A DNA stretch of 64,000 nucleotides from DATLLN01 sp963720885 (GTDB lineage: Bacteria; Actinomycetota; Thermoleophilia; Gaiellales; JAICJC01). Shown here piece after piece: positions 17,215 through 27,713 of this stretch. The position numbers and the translations under genes are program-made. The notes beneath the pieces are model-generated. The model was given only the letters and a program-made list of their open reading frames with translations. It searched no databases and was not told the origin of the DNA. Every line of letters begins with the position of its first letter. Position 1 is the first letter of the stretch. The DNA is taken from positions 248,001-312,000 of the forward strand of contig CAVRGW010000006.1 in NCBI GenBank assembly GCA_963720885.1, written 5' to 3'.

Positions 17215-18329
17215 CTATTCGGCCAGCACGTCTGCGATCTCCGCCGCGGCGCGCCGCATCACCGGCGCCGGCGCGAGCGTGACCCGCGCGAATCCGGGCA
17301 GGCCGAACTCCGCACCGCCGCGGATCAGCAGCCCGCGGCGGATCAGCTCGGCGCAGACCGGACGGTCGTCGGTGCCCAGCTCGACCAGCACGAAGTTGGT
17401 GTGCGACGGCCGGCTGGCGATGCCGGCCGCCGCCAGCTCGTCGCGCAGCACCGCGCGCGCCTCGGCGACGTCCGCCCGGCGCCGCTCGACGAAGCCCGGC
17501 ACGGCGACGGCCGCCCGGCCGGCGGCGAGGGCGATGCGGTTGACGTTGAACGGCTCCTGCACGACGTCCAGCAGGTGGGCGACGCGCGGATCGGAGACGC
17601 CGTAGCCCAGCCGCAGCCCGGCCAGGCCGAAGATCTTCGAGAACGAGCGGATCACGATCACCGGACGCCCGTCGCGGACGTCGGCCGTCCGGTCGGCGCG
17701 CACGGCCGGATCGGCGAAGTCCATGTATGCCTCGTCGCGCAACGACGATGCAGTCCTCGGGCAGCTCGTCGAGGAAGGCCGACCAGCGGCCGGGCGCGAT
17801 CAGGTCGCCGGTCGGGTTGTTGGGATCGCACAGCCAGACCATCCGCGCCCGCTGCTCGCGGCGCGGCGTCGGCGACGGCGTCCAGGTCGATCTCGAGCCC
17901 CGGCGCCGGGTCGACCGGCGTCACCTGCGCGCCGCCCGCGGCGCACACCTGTGCGTACAGGCCGTAGGTCATGCGCGGGATGACGACGCGGCGTGCCGGG
18001 ATCGACGAATGCCGTGGCGATGGTGCGCGATCAGCGACTGGGCGCCGTGGGCCGGGATCACCATCGCCGACGGCACGCCCAGCCATCCGGCCACCGCGTC
18101 GCGGAAGTCGGCGAACAGCCCGCTCCGGGTAGAGCGGCGCGCGGTTGAAGCTCCGCCGCGGCGGCGTCCAGCGCCTCCTGCGGAGGGCCGAACAGATCCT
18201 CGTTCCAGTTGAGCGGCTCGAGCTCGCGCCAGCCCGTGGCGCTCCTTCAGCTCGTCCCGCGTCTCGCCCGGGTCGTAGCGCTCGAGCCCGCGCAGCGACG
18301 GCCGGGCGAGCGCTGTCCCAGTCGATCAT
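17215..18329 (-). CDS. Class I/II aminotransferase, histidinol-phosphate aminotransferase-like, frame-broken
   Basis: The last 530 bases read cleanly and contain the PLP lysine in RSFSKIFGLAGLRLGYG, plus DEAYMDFADP with the cofactor-binding Asp and Tyr. Upstream, CDPNNPTGDLI carries the conserved Asn of the active site. The first half is scattered over three frames with several breaks (clear ones near 17740 and 17985), yet each fragment aligns with the family in order. About 370 residues result, the normal HisC length. PLP enzymes of this group transfer amino groups to alpha-keto acids or imidazole acetol phosphate. The ATG overlaps the amidohydrolase stop (ATGA), and the ThDP-enzyme gene follows 24 bases after its stop. 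Confidence 0.75.
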
Positions 18330-19545
18330 GCGGCCGCCAGCTCCCGCAGCGCCGGCTCCAGCGCGCGCACGCACCACTCGACGGCGTCGGCGCCGGTCAT
18401 CTCCTCGGGCGCGTGGCTGACGCCGCCCGCATCGCTGCGCACGAACAGCATCGCCGAGCGGCACGCCGGCCATGCCCATGATGGCCGCGTCGTGGCCGGC
18501 GCCGGACGGCAGCTCGAACGGCTCCAGCCCGAGCCCGGCGATCGCCCCGCGGAGCGCCGCCGCCGGCCCCGGGCTCATCGGCACCGGCTCGTAGCGCCAG
18601 CGCGGCGCGACCTCGGCCGTCGCACCCGGCGTCGGCCGCCGACCGGTGCGCGGCGTCGGTGCGCCCGTCGAGATCAGCGCTCCAGCCGCTCGGCGTCGGG
18701 CGCCCGCAGGTCGGCGAACAGCTCGACAGCGGTCGGGGATCGTGTTGGTCGCGCCGGGGGACGACGGTCAGCCGGCCGATCGTGCGACGGCCTCGGGGAT
18801 CGACCGGGCGACGTCCTGCGCCGCGATGACGAACGCGGCCGCGGCGGCCAGCGCGTCGGCGCGCAGCGCCATCGGCGTCGTGCCGGCGTGACCGCGGCGG
18901 CCGGCGAAGGCGATCTCGATACCCGCCATCCCGGCGATCGAGCGTGACGACGCCCAGCGGGTGGCCGGCGCCGGCGAGCGTCGGCCCCTGCTCGATGTGC
19001 GTCTCGACCCAGCAGGCGGGCGGCGGGTCGAGCCAACCCGCCTCCGGCAGCTCGCCCAGGCCGAGCGCGGCGAACGCCTCGCCCAGCGTGACGCCCTCGG
19101 CGTCGCGCAGGTCGGCCTCGTCGTCCTCGAGCATGCCGCACACCGCCCGGCTGCCGAAGCAGCCGCGGCCGAACCGCGAGCCCTCCTCCAGCCGGAAGGC
19201 GACGGCCGCGAGCGTGCGCGGCGCTCCGCCGGCCCCGCCGATCGCCTCCAGCGCCTCGACCGCGGCCAGCACGCCCAGCGCGCCGTCGAAGCGGCCGCCG
19301 TCGGGGGGCGTGTCCAGGTGCGATCCGCTCCACACCTCCGCCAGCGCCGGGTCGCTCCCCGGCAGCCGGCCGTACAGATTGCCTGCCGGGTCAACGCTGA
19401 CCTGGAGGCCCGCATCCTCCATCCAGCCGGCCACCATGTCGAAGGCCCGCTGCTCGCCGGCGCCCAGCCCGGGCCGGTTCGTGCCGGCGGCGCGATCGAT
19501 CGCGAACAGGGCGTCGAGCCGCTCCAGGATCCGCGCCGCGCGCAT
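18326..19545 (-). CDS. M20-family allantoate/N-carbamoyl-amino-acid amidohydrolase, frame-broken
   Basis: The first 200 residues are in frame and show the AllC/HyuC hallmarks: SGSHLDTPPDGGRFDGALGV (metal His and bridging Asp), EEGSRFGRGCFGSRAVCG (bridging Glu pair) and VETHIEQGPTL (metal His). Further on, in other frames, come AGMAGIEIAFAGRRGHAGTTPM (dimerisation-domain His), PGATNTIPDAVELFADLRAP, GAGHDAA and SHAPEEMTGADAVEWC with the last metal His. At least four single-base breaks lie between 18400 and 18945; the one at 18940 is a CAGC-to-CGAGC change. The enzyme would remove ammonia or a carbamoyl group from an acyclic ureide. It opens an operon with the aminotransferase and ThDP enzyme. 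Confidence 0.8.
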
Positions 19546-19631
19546 GGCGCGAGTATGCCAGAGGGCCCCGTTTCGGCGGCGGCCCTACCGGGTACTCCCC
19601 GGGCGCGATTACCGAACACCTCATCGGACAT

Positions 19632-20891
19632 GTGCTGGCCGATCGCTACCGGGTCGACGAGTTGGTGGCGCGCGGCGGCATGTCCGAGGTCTATCGCGGC
19701 TGGGACGTCCGGCTCGACCGGCGCGTCGCGGTCAAGGTGCTGGCCGGGTGGCTGGCTGCCGACGGCGCCGCCGTCAGGCGGATGGAGCGCGAGGCGCGCG
19801 CGGTCGCCCGACTCCAGCATCCCAACGTGGTCGCCGTCTACGACCACGGCGAGGACGACGGCGGCACGCCGTTCCTGGTGATGGAGTGGATCGAGGGCCG
19901 ATCGCTCAAGGACGTCGTCGCGGACGGGCCGTTGCCCGAGCAGGAGGCGCGGCGGATCACACTGCAGCTGCTGGCCGCGCTCGAGCACGCGCACGAGCAC
20001 GGCATCGTCCACCGGGACATCAAGCCGCAGAACGTTTTGATCGCGCCCGACGGCACGGCCAAGCTGACCGACTTCGGCATTGCGCGGTCGGTCGACGCGA
20101 CGCACGGGCTGACGATGGCCGGGCAGATCATCGGCACCGCCGCGTACCTGTCGCCGGAGCAGGCGAAGGGGCAGCCGGTGACGGCCGCGTCCGACGTGTA
20201 CTCCGTCGGCGCCGTGCTGTTCGAGCTGATTACCGGCCGGCCGCCGTTCGCCGCCGACACGGCGATGGCGACCGCGCTGATGCACGTCGAGGATCCAGTG
20301 CCGGACGTGCGCGCGCTGCGCCGCGACGCTTCGCCGGCGATCGCCGCCGTGGTCGCCCGGGCGATGGCCAAGCGGCCGGCCGACCGCTACCCGAGTGCCG
20401 CGGCGATGTCGGCCGCGCTGACCGAGGACGCCGATGCGACGCTGGTCATGCCGCGAAGGGAGCGCCGGAGGGCGGGCCGGGGCACGGTGCTGGCCGCACT
20501 GCTTGCCTGCCTCGCCGTGCTGGCCGGCGCCGGCGCATGGGCGCTCGGCGGCTGGGGCGACGACCCGCACGCGGCCGCGTCGCCGCCGAAGACGACGGCG
20601 ACGCCGAAGCTGACGTCGATCCCCTCGGTGGTCGGCCTGCAGTACGTGACGGCGGCACACCGGCTCAAGGCCGCCGGCCTGACCCCGGTGCGGGCGATCG
20701 CCGGCTACGACGACAACGCCAAGGATTCCGTCATCTCGGTCTCACGATCCGGCCAGGTGCCCGAGGGCGCCACCGTCACGCTGACCGTGTCGAGCGGCCC
20801 CGCGCCGCCGCCTCCCCCGACGGAGGACAAGGGGCACAAGAAGCACCACAAACACAGGCACCACGGCCACGGCAACGGCGACGAGGGCTAG
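19632..20891 (+). CDS. PknB-type Ser/Thr protein kinase with one PASTA domain and His-rich tail
   Basis: This 419-residue membrane kinase has the Gly-rich loop ARGGMSEVY, ATP-binding Lys35 (VAVKVL), catalytic HRDIKPQN at 127-134, DFG at 147-149 and a SPE version of the APE motif. One transmembrane helix lies near 283-305 (TVLAALLACLAVLAGAGAWAL), followed by a single extracellular PASTA repeat (SIPSVVGLQYVTAAHRLKAAG). The tail is Lys/His-rich (KGHKKHHKHRHHGHG), unusual and possibly metal-binding. The GTG is the first canonical start, but coding pattern (TEHLIGHVLADRY) extends to an ATT at 19608. The stop shares CTAG with the stop of the convergent secreted-protein gene. Confidence 0.93.
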   Translation: MLADRYRVDELVARGGMSEVYRGWDVRLDRRVAVKVLAGWLAADGAAVRRMEREARAVARLQHPNVVAVYDHGEDDGGTPFLVMEWIEGRSLKDVVADGPLPEQEARRITLQLLAALEHAHEHGIVHRDIKPQNVLIAPDGTAKLTDFGIARSVDATHGLTMAGQIIGTAAYLSPEQAKGQPVTAASDVYSVGAVLFELITGRPPFAADTAMATALMHVEDPVPDVRALRRDASPAIAAVVARAMAKRPADRYPSAAAMSAALTEDADATLVMPRRERRRAGRGTVLAALLACLAVLAGAGAWALGGWGDDPHAAASPPKTTATPKLTSIPSVVGLQYVTAAHRLKAAGLTPVRAIAGYDDNAKDSVISVSRSGQVPEGATVTLTVSSGPAPPPPPTEDKGHKKHHKHRHHGHGNGDEG

Positions 20892-22018
20892 GCGCAGACC
20901 CCCTTCGAGATCGCGAATCCGGACAGCGTCACCTTTACCGGGCCGGTGAAGAGCGACAGGCCCGACCACACCTGCAGACCGAGGCTGACCGAGCCGGGAT
21001 ACACCGGCGCCGTGTTGATCGGCTTCCAGGCGCCCGCGGTGGTCCCGTCTCGGTACTCCATGTTGTAGTTGCCTGAGGCGACGCGGACGCGCAGATCGCC
21101 GGAGGTCGCCGAGGTCGCCTTGGTGACGAACCCGCCACCCGAGTCGGTGCCGTTTCCGGCGTACTTCTCCCCGGTGTCGACGTCACCGGACGCCGCGAAG
21201 CTCGTGCGCTCGGCCGTCACCGAACCAGGGGAGAAGGCGAAGTCAGGGTTGTTGACCAGTAGGCCAACGCGCACACCGTTGTGCGCCGGCCAGGTGTTGA
21301 GGGTGTAGTGCACCTTCGCCGTGAAAGCGCCGGCGATCGTGCAGTCCGTGTAGTAGAGGCCCAACGGGTCGGCGGTCCCTCCCGTCCCCAGGGTGAACTT
21401 GAGCTTCGTTGCCGACGCCGCCGGCGAGATGGTGACGTTGCCCTGCTTGACGGTGTTCCAGACGCCGCCGCTCCAGGTCTTCTGATCCGGGCAGGCCTGC
21501 GCCACCCTGGTGACGTAGGCGGAGTGACCGGTCTGCACGATTAGCACATCGTTGCCCGGCGCGATCACCCCGGGAGCGATCGAGAACGCGAACGGCGCCG
21601 AGGCGTACTCCCAGATCGGGTTGTCCTGGAAGTCGAAGTACTGCTCGAGCGGATTCAGCTTGGTCGGGGCAGCCGTCGTCTGTGTCGCGATCGGCGTGAT
21701 GGTGGTGCCGTTCTGCAGCAGCAGGCCGCCGGCCACGACCTCCGCGCCACCGAGGTCGCCCGGCGCCCCTGTGTACACCTGTACGGTGCGCGGGGAGTAC
21801 GGCGGGCCGGGAGCCGGCAGGCTGGTGGTGCCCAGGCCTGCGCGCCCGTGGATCCGCGTGGTGCAGACAAAGCCGGTGAGTCCGCCGGCGTGGGGCGCCG
21901 AGCCGACCTCCAGGTCGCTCTCGCCGTTGCCGTACGACCACTTGCCGGCCTGGGCCGTCGCGGCCCCCACCAGCAGCAGAGCGACGGCCAGAGTTGTGAT
22001 CAGAGCCTTCGCTTTCAC
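20888..22018 (-). CDS. Secreted protein of unknown function
   Basis: This 376-residue protein has a signal peptide (VKAKALITTLAVALLLVGAATAQA) and a Gly/Thr-rich, probably beta-structured mature part without membrane segments. I do not recognise a family. The GTG start is preceded by GAGGGGGG. Six Cys residues are spread through the mature protein, consistent with disulfides outside the cell. It converges with the kinase gene, sharing a CTAG that provides both stop codons, and diverges from the cyclase gene over a 31-bp gap. Confidence 0.8.
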   Translation of the reverse strand: MKAKALITTLAVALLLVGAATAQAGKWSYGNGESDLEVGSAPHAGGLTGFVCTTRIHGRAGLGTTSLPAPGPPYSPRTVQVYTGAPGDLGGAEVVAGGLLLQNGTTITPIATQTTAAPTKLNPLEQYFDFQDNPIWEYASAPFAFSIAPGVIAPGNDVLIVQTGHSAYVTRVAQACPDQKTWSGGVWNTVKQGNVTISPAASATKLKFTLGTGGTADPLGLYYTDCTIAGAFTAKVHYTLNTWPAHNGVRVGLLVNNPDFAFSPGSVTAERTSFAASGDVDTGEKYAGNGTDSGGGFVTKATSATSGDLRVRVASGNYNMEYRDGTTAGAWKPINTAPVYPGSVSLGLQVWSGLSLFTGPVKVTLSGFAISKGVCA

Positions 22019-22049
22019 GGTGCCCCCCTCGATTCGCTGCAACAATCAC

Positions 22050-25000
22050 ATGATGATACCGGTCTACCTGCCCCGCGTCGCGTTGACGTCGGAACTCCGC
22101 CGTTCGCAACACCTGACGCGCGAGCGGGTGACCATCTTCCTCGACATCGCCGGGTTTACCGGCCTCTCGGAGCGGCTGGCACGACACGGCACGGCCGGCA
22201 CCGAGCAGCTGGGGGCCATCATCCGGCGGGTGATCGGCGGCTCGATCGACATCGTCGCCGCGCATGGCGGCGACGCCCTTGCCTTTGGAGGCGATGCGAT
22301 CACCGTCGCATTCGCCGGCTGGGACGAGGCGATGCTCGCGGCGGACGAGGTGGTCGCGCTGGTCGCCGAGGGCCTCGGGCACCGACAGCCTGGCCGGCCC
22401 GGTCGAGCTGAGCGTGCGCGTCGGCGTGTCCGGCGGCGAGGTCACGTCACTCGTGTGCGCCGCGGAGTCGCGGCACGTCATCGTCCATCTGGGCGACGGG
22501 CTCGACCGAGCGGTGGCGGCCGCAGACCGGGCGGGGCCGGGCGAGGTCGTCGTGGACTCGGTCGCTCTCGGCCCGCTGGTCGCCGATCAGCCGGCCGGCG
22601 AGTTGCCCGCCTGGGCCGCGCGCACCCTGCACCCCGTCACCGCCTCACGGGTCGCCGCCGGGTCGCCCCCGCCCGACGAGCACCGCCGCATCACGACGGT
22701 GTTCCTCTCGATCCCAGCCACCGGCGCCGCGGAGCTGGAGGCGTTCGTGGTCGCCGCCACCGACCTGGTCACAGCTGATGGGCGGCGACGTGCTGCAGTG
22801 CACGGGCGGCGACAAGGGGATCCTGCTGATCGCAGCGTTCGGCGTCCCCGTCGCCCATCCAGACGACGCCGGCCGGGCGGTGCACGCCGTCGAGCGGCTG
22901 CGCGGGGCGACCGACCTCCCGTTCGCCGCCGGCGTCTCCACCGGGTTGGCATTCACCGCGGCCTTCGGCGGCGAGACGCGCCGGTTTGCGAGCGTGCTGG
23001 GCGACTCGACCAACCTCGCAGCCCGGCTGATGGCGGCTGCGCCATCGGGGACGACGCTGATCGACGCGGCCACGGCAGCCGGATGCACCGTCGAGCTCGG
23101 CCCCCGGCGGACGATCGCGGTCAAGAACCGCGCCGAGCCGGCCGAGGTGGTCGAGGTGCTCGGCCTGCTGCCCACCGCCGCCGAGTTCACCGCCGACGGC
23201 GAGACGCCGCTGGTCGGCCGCGAGGCCGAGCTGGCCGCAGCCGAGCGGCTGCTCGACAGCGACCGGGGAGCGCTGCACCTGGTCGGCGACGCCGGCATGG
23301 GCAAGTCGAGGCTGGCGGCCGAGATCGCGCGCCGCGCGGAGGTGCGGGGCATTCCCGTGCGCGCCGGACGCTTCGAGGCATTCGGCGGCGGACGGCCGCT
23401 GGGCCCGTTCCTGGCGATGGTCGACACGGCTGCGATCGCCGCCGTGCGGCCAGGCGACGAAGCGCTCGCGCCGCTGATCGACCACACGCTCCCCGACACG
23501 CCGGCGACCGCCGCGTTGTCAGGCGAGGAGCGGTCGCAGCTGGCACGAAGGCTGACCGCCGACCTGCTGCTCGCCCAGCCCGGCCTGCTGGTGGTCGAGG
23601 ACCTGCACTGGGCGGACGACGAGTCGCGCCTGCTGCTGGCCGATCTCGAATCCCCGTCGGTGCGGCTGGTGACGACGAGCCGCTGCCGACCCCGGCCTGG
23701 GCGGCACCACCGTCGTGCTCGACGACCTCTCGCCCGGCGAGCTGCGCACGGTCGCGCTCGACACCTGGGGCCGGCTGGGCGGCGTCGACCTCCCGCCGGC
23801 CTACCTGGATGCGCTGGTCGAGCGGGCGGCGGGCAGCCCGCTGTTCGCGCAGACCGTCACCGAGCTCGTCCGCCGCAGCTACCGGCCCGGGCTGCCGCTG
23901 CCCGACGTGCCGCTGCCCGACCAGCTGTTGCCGTTCCTGACGTCGCGCCTCGACGCGCTGGGCGACGGTGCACAGGCGACCGCCCTGCGGATGGCGGTGC
24001 TCGGCCGCCCGGTGCGGGCGGCCGGACTCGCCAGGTGTTCGCCCTGGATCCGCAGGCCGTGGAGCGCGACCTGGCGCTGCTCGTCGGCTCCGGCATCGCC
24101 CGGCCGTCGGCGGGCGGGTACGCGACGCTGCGCCACGACTCGGTCGGGCGCGCGCTGCTGGGCCGCGCTTCGCACGCCGACCGGGCGCCGCTCCACGCCC
24201 TGGTCTGCCGGTATCTGGTCGACATGGGCGCTGCCCGCCCGCGACGTCGCGGCACACCTGGAGCACTGCGATCTGCCCGAGCTCGAGCCGGGCATCTACC
24301 GCTCGGCGCGCGACGAGGCACGGTCGGCGTGGCTGCTGAAGGAGGCGCATCACTGGGCCGAGCTCGCCCTCACCGAGCGGGCTGACCTGTTCGCCCTGGC
24401 CGAGCTGGAGCAGCAGCTCGGCCGCTACGACGACGCGGAGGAGCGGCTGCGCGGGCTCGAGGACGCGGAGGCCGAGCGGCTGCTGGGCAGGATCGCGTTC
24501 GAGACCGGGCGGCCGGCGGAGGCCGTCGATCACCTGCAGGCCGCCGAGCGGGCGGGCTCCTCGGGCGCGGACATCGAGTGGCCGATGGTCATGGCGCTGT
24601 GCGACCTCGGCCAGTTCGGCGAGGCACGGGCTCGGACCGAGGCCGCGCTGGCGACGAAGGATCCCGGCCGGCGACTGGACGCGCTCGCGAATCTCGGCGT
24701 GGTCGAAGCGCGGGACGGCGACCTCGAGCGGGCGGCCGCGGCCCTGGAGGAGGCCCGCGCCCTGGCCGCTGAGCTGGGCCACACACTCCGGCTCGCCATC
24801 GTCACCGGCGACCTGGCCGGGCGTCCGGTACGAGAGCAAGCGCTTCGCCGAGTCGACGGTGCTGCTGGAGGAGGCCGCCGCCCTGGCCGAGCGTCTCGGC
24901 ATGAGGCGGCTGGTGGCGATGGCGCTGGGCAACGTGACCCAGCTGCGACTCGCCGGGGGCGACCTGGACGGCGCCGCCCGCGCGGCCATGGCCAGCGTCG

Positions 25001-25441
25001 ACGCCTCGCTCGCCATAGGGGACGTGGGCATCGCGCTGGACGCCATCCAGGCGCCGATCGACGTGGCCGAGATCCGCGGCGACCGCGAACTGGCCGGCCG
25101 CTGGTGGCGCGAGCACGCGCTGCTCGAGGAGCGGCTGGGCCGCCCCCACGACTGCGCGATCTCGTGGTTCCGGCACGCGGCGGTGACCGGCGATCGGGCA
25201 TCGCTGGCGGCCGCGGAGGCGGCGGCGGAGGGGCTCGACACCGAGGATCTGACGCTCCACCGGGCGCGCGCCGAGGCCGCGGTCGGCGGGCCGCTACACG
25301 TTGCCGCCGGAGGCCGAGACGGCGGCCCTCGACCTGCCGCCGCTCGATGCGGATCTTCCCGCTGCCACACCCGAGATCGTCGACGCGCTGTTTGCCCGCC
25401 TCGCCGTGCGACTTGACCATTTAACGACAGTCCACGTTTGA
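22050..25441 (+). CDS. Double cyclase-domain, AAA/NTPase and TPR protein resembling soluble adenylyl cyclase, frame-broken
   Basis: About 1130 residues can be joined across seven frame breaks (near 22385, 22790, 23697, 24035, 24229, 24825 and 25290; six surplus bases, one missing). Cyclase domain 1 has the metal site FLDIAGFTGLSERL and GGDALAFGGDAITVAF. Cyclase domain 2 lacks the first metal Asp (VFLSIPATG) but keeps GGDKGILLIAAFGVP and GDSTNLAARL. An NTPase domain follows with Walker A VGDAGMGKSRLAAE and Walker B LLVVEDLHWADDES, then helical repeats rich in ALEEA and RYDDAEERL patterns, consistent with TPRs. This order and the asymmetric metal sites match soluble adenylyl cyclase. It presumably makes cAMP in the cytoplasm in response to a small ligand or to ATP status. 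Confidence 0.82.
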
Positions 25442-25474
25442 CAACGTCCGGGGTGCCCGCTACCGTGCCCCGCC

Positions 25475-25960
25475 GTGAAACGAATCATTGTGCTGACAGT
25501 CACGATCTTTGTGCTGCTCACGGCGCCCGCATTCGCGGCCGGGACCGGCGCCCGCCATGCGAATCATCCGCTCCACGCCTCGCAGCTGACGCGCGGCGAG
25601 GCGCTGACGCGGTTGGCCAAGAAGTACCTCGGCACGCCGTACATGTGGGCCGGGTCGACGCCGTCCGGGTTCGACTGCTCCGGCTTCGTGATGTACCTGT
25701 ACGGCAGGTTCGGAATCAGCGTGCCACATTCCAGCTACGCCGACTGGGGACTGGGCCGGCACGTGGCGCGCAACGACATGCGGCCGGGCGACATCGTGTT
25801 CTTCGGCATGGGCCACGTCGGGATCTGGCTGGGCAACGGCCGGTTCATCCACTCCCCGCACACGGGCGACGTCGTCTCCATCGACTCGATCCGCTACGGC
25901 TGGTACGCAGAGAGCTTCTCCGGCGCCGTCCGCCTGCCCGGGCTCCAGCGCTACCTCTGA
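25475..25960 (+). CDS. Secreted NlpC/P60 peptidoglycan hydrolase
   Basis: This 161-residue protein has a signal peptide (MKRIIVLTVTIFVLLTAPAFA) and a compact NlpC/P60 domain. The catalytic Cys lies in SGFDCSGFVMYLYG, the His in GHVGIWLG, and the third polar residue in FIHSPH. Such enzymes cut the gamma-D-Glu-meso-DAP bond of peptidoglycan stems. It starts with GTG. A 31-bp palindromic repeat begins at the base after its stop. Confidence 0.92.
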   Translation: MKRIIVLTVTIFVLLTAPAFAAGTGARHANHPLHASQLTRGEALTRLAKKYLGTPYMWAGSTPSGFDCSGFVMYLYGRFGISVPHSSYADWGLGRHVARNDMRPGDIVFFGMGHVGIWLGNGRFIHSPHTGDVVSIDSIRYGWYAESFSGAVRLPGLQRYL

Positions 25961-25991
25961 TGCAACAAAGGGGTCTGACCCCGTTGTTGCA
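25961..25991. repeat. 31-bp palindromic repeat, copy 2
   Basis: TGCAACAA and TTGTTGCA flank an AGGGGTCTGACCCCG core, giving eight-base outer arms and a six-base inner stem. It fills exactly the gap between the stop codons of two convergent genes (25960 and 25992). It is identical to copy 4 at 48217. Confidence 0.92.
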
Positions 25992-26820
25992 TCAGCCTGC
26001 GGCGCAGATCGCGTACGGGCTGACCGTCGCCGACGCGGTGGTCGAGTTGACGACCTCGCTCAGCCACTGCATGTCGGGCTCGACGATGCCGCCGCCGATG
26101 TAGATGCCCGGGTTCGGCATGAACACCTTGCTGCCGCCGCCGATCGCCTTCGTCCCGGTCGGGCACTGGCCGCCGCCGAGGTCGGTCGAGGGGCCGCCGC
26201 CGTCGCTGCCGGTCTGGCTGGTGATCACGTACTTCGGCGGCTTGTGTGCGCAGACGGCGAACGCCGACATCTGCTCGTCGCGGTCGCTGCCGTTCCACAT
26301 CACGGCCCGGAACTTGCGCTGCGACTTGGGGAAGGCGCTGAGCACGAACACCGACGCCACGTCGGACGTCGAGAACACGCCGCCGCTCAGCAGCACCGAG
26401 CCGATCGGGCAGATCGCCGTCGCATGCGACTGGGTGTGCGCGGGGTTGGCGGCGTTCGCGAACTGCTGCGAGTAGTTCGCCGGCCGGTTGGCGCAGACCG
26501 CCTGGATCTCGAACTGGATGTCGCGGGCGGTGTCGTTGTTGTACCGCGCCTTCCACATCGTCTCGCCGTTCGGGGCGGACGTGTTGATCGAGTTGCCGAT
26601 CCCCGCGAACCCGCCGAAGTAGGTGACGCCTCCGCCCCACACCACGGTGCCGGTCGGGCACGTCACCGCGCCGCCCGCGTCGAACGGCCCGTGCGGCGCC
26701 GTCAGCACGCTCTGCACGCGCTGATACCCGGCCGGCGCGTTGGCCGCCATCGCGGGCGCGGCGCAGAGGCCGGCCGCGGCCGCGGTCAGCACAAGGGTGA
26801 GTGAGCACCAGAGAGCGCAC
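25992..26820 (-). CDS. Secreted CPxG/GGG-repeat protein, paralogue 1
   Basis: About 275 residues, with a signal peptide ending APAMA. The mature protein has three modules of roughly 75 residues. Each opens with CPxG then GGG (CPTGTVVWGGGV, CPIGSVLLSGGV, CPTGTKAIGGGS) and closes with a second Cys (AVCANRP, AVCAHKP, AICAAG). I do not recognise a named family. The best start is GTG at 26820, which needs one surplus C removed near 26797 to give a complete signal peptide; otherwise a GTG at about 26796 gives a short one. It follows its paralogue after one base and probably shares its transcript. Confidence 0.75.
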
Positions 26821-26821
26821 G

Positions 26822-27660
26822 TCAGCCGCCCGCGCAGATCGCGGACCACGTCGCGGTGACCGGGTTCGGCGTCGAGTTGAACACGCCGGCCTGCCACTGC
26901 ATGTCGGGCTCGTCCAGCATGCTGTCGGGCGACGACCAGCGGGTTCGGGCCGAGGATCTTGACGCCGCCGCCGATCACGTGCGTGCCGGTCGGGCACTGC
27001 GAGCCGCCGACCAGCACCGAGTTGGGACCGCCCGTGTCCGACCCGGTCTGCGTCGTGATCACGTACTTCGCCGGCCGGTGGCCGCAGATCGCGAACGCTC
27101 GACATCCGCTCCGCCTGGTCGCTGCCGTTCCACATGACGGCCCGGTACTTGCGCTGCGTCAGCGGGAACGCCTGCAGCAGGAACACCGACGCCCGGTCGG
27201 ACGTCGAGAACACGCCGCCGCTCAGCAGCACCGCGTTGGACGGGCAGATCGCCGTCGCGTTCGACTGCGTGTGCGCCGGGTTGTCCACCGTGGCGAACTG
27301 GATCGAGTAGTTCTGCGGCTTGTTGGCGCAGATGGCATCGACCACGATCACGATGTCGCGGTTCGTATCGTTGTTGTACCGCGCCTTCCAGCCGGTCGTG
27401 CCGTTGGGCGCCGAGGTGTTGATGCTCTGGCCGGCCGCCTCGAACCCGCTCGAAGAAGCTGACGCCGCCGCCCCAGATCACCTTGCCGGCCGGGCAGCTG
27501 ATCTGGCCGCCGGTGTCGAACGCGCCGTGCGGCGCCGGGATCACGGGCGTGCGCAGCCGCTGGTAGCCGGGCGGCGCGGACGCGGCCATCGCCGGCGCGG
27601 CGGACACGGCCGTGCGCGGCCAGTGCCAACAGCGAACAACATCGCAAGTCGAATCCGCAT
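26822..27660 (-). CDS. Secreted CPxG/GGG-repeat protein, paralogue 2, frame-broken
   Basis: This paralogue shows the same three modules (CPAGKVIWGGGV, CPSNAVLLSGGV, CPTGTHVIGGGV). The shared stretches NPAHTQS, LLSGGVFSTSD and the KYVIT-QTGSD region show recent tandem duplication. Five surplus bases break the frame (two in the signal peptide near 27620-27630, then 27448, 27097 and about 26950), and the span length agrees. Comparison with the intact copy makes the repairs unambiguous. The signal peptide reads MRIRLAMLF, then LLALAA, then TAVSAAPAMA. Both proteins are probably extracellular and disulfide-stabilised; function is unknown. A 53-bp gap separates it from the divergent BipA gene. Confidence 0.75.
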
Positions 27661-27713
27661 ACCGACCACTACGACGGATCGCCGCCGACCGGTCTTCCCC
27701 TACCCTGCGGATT

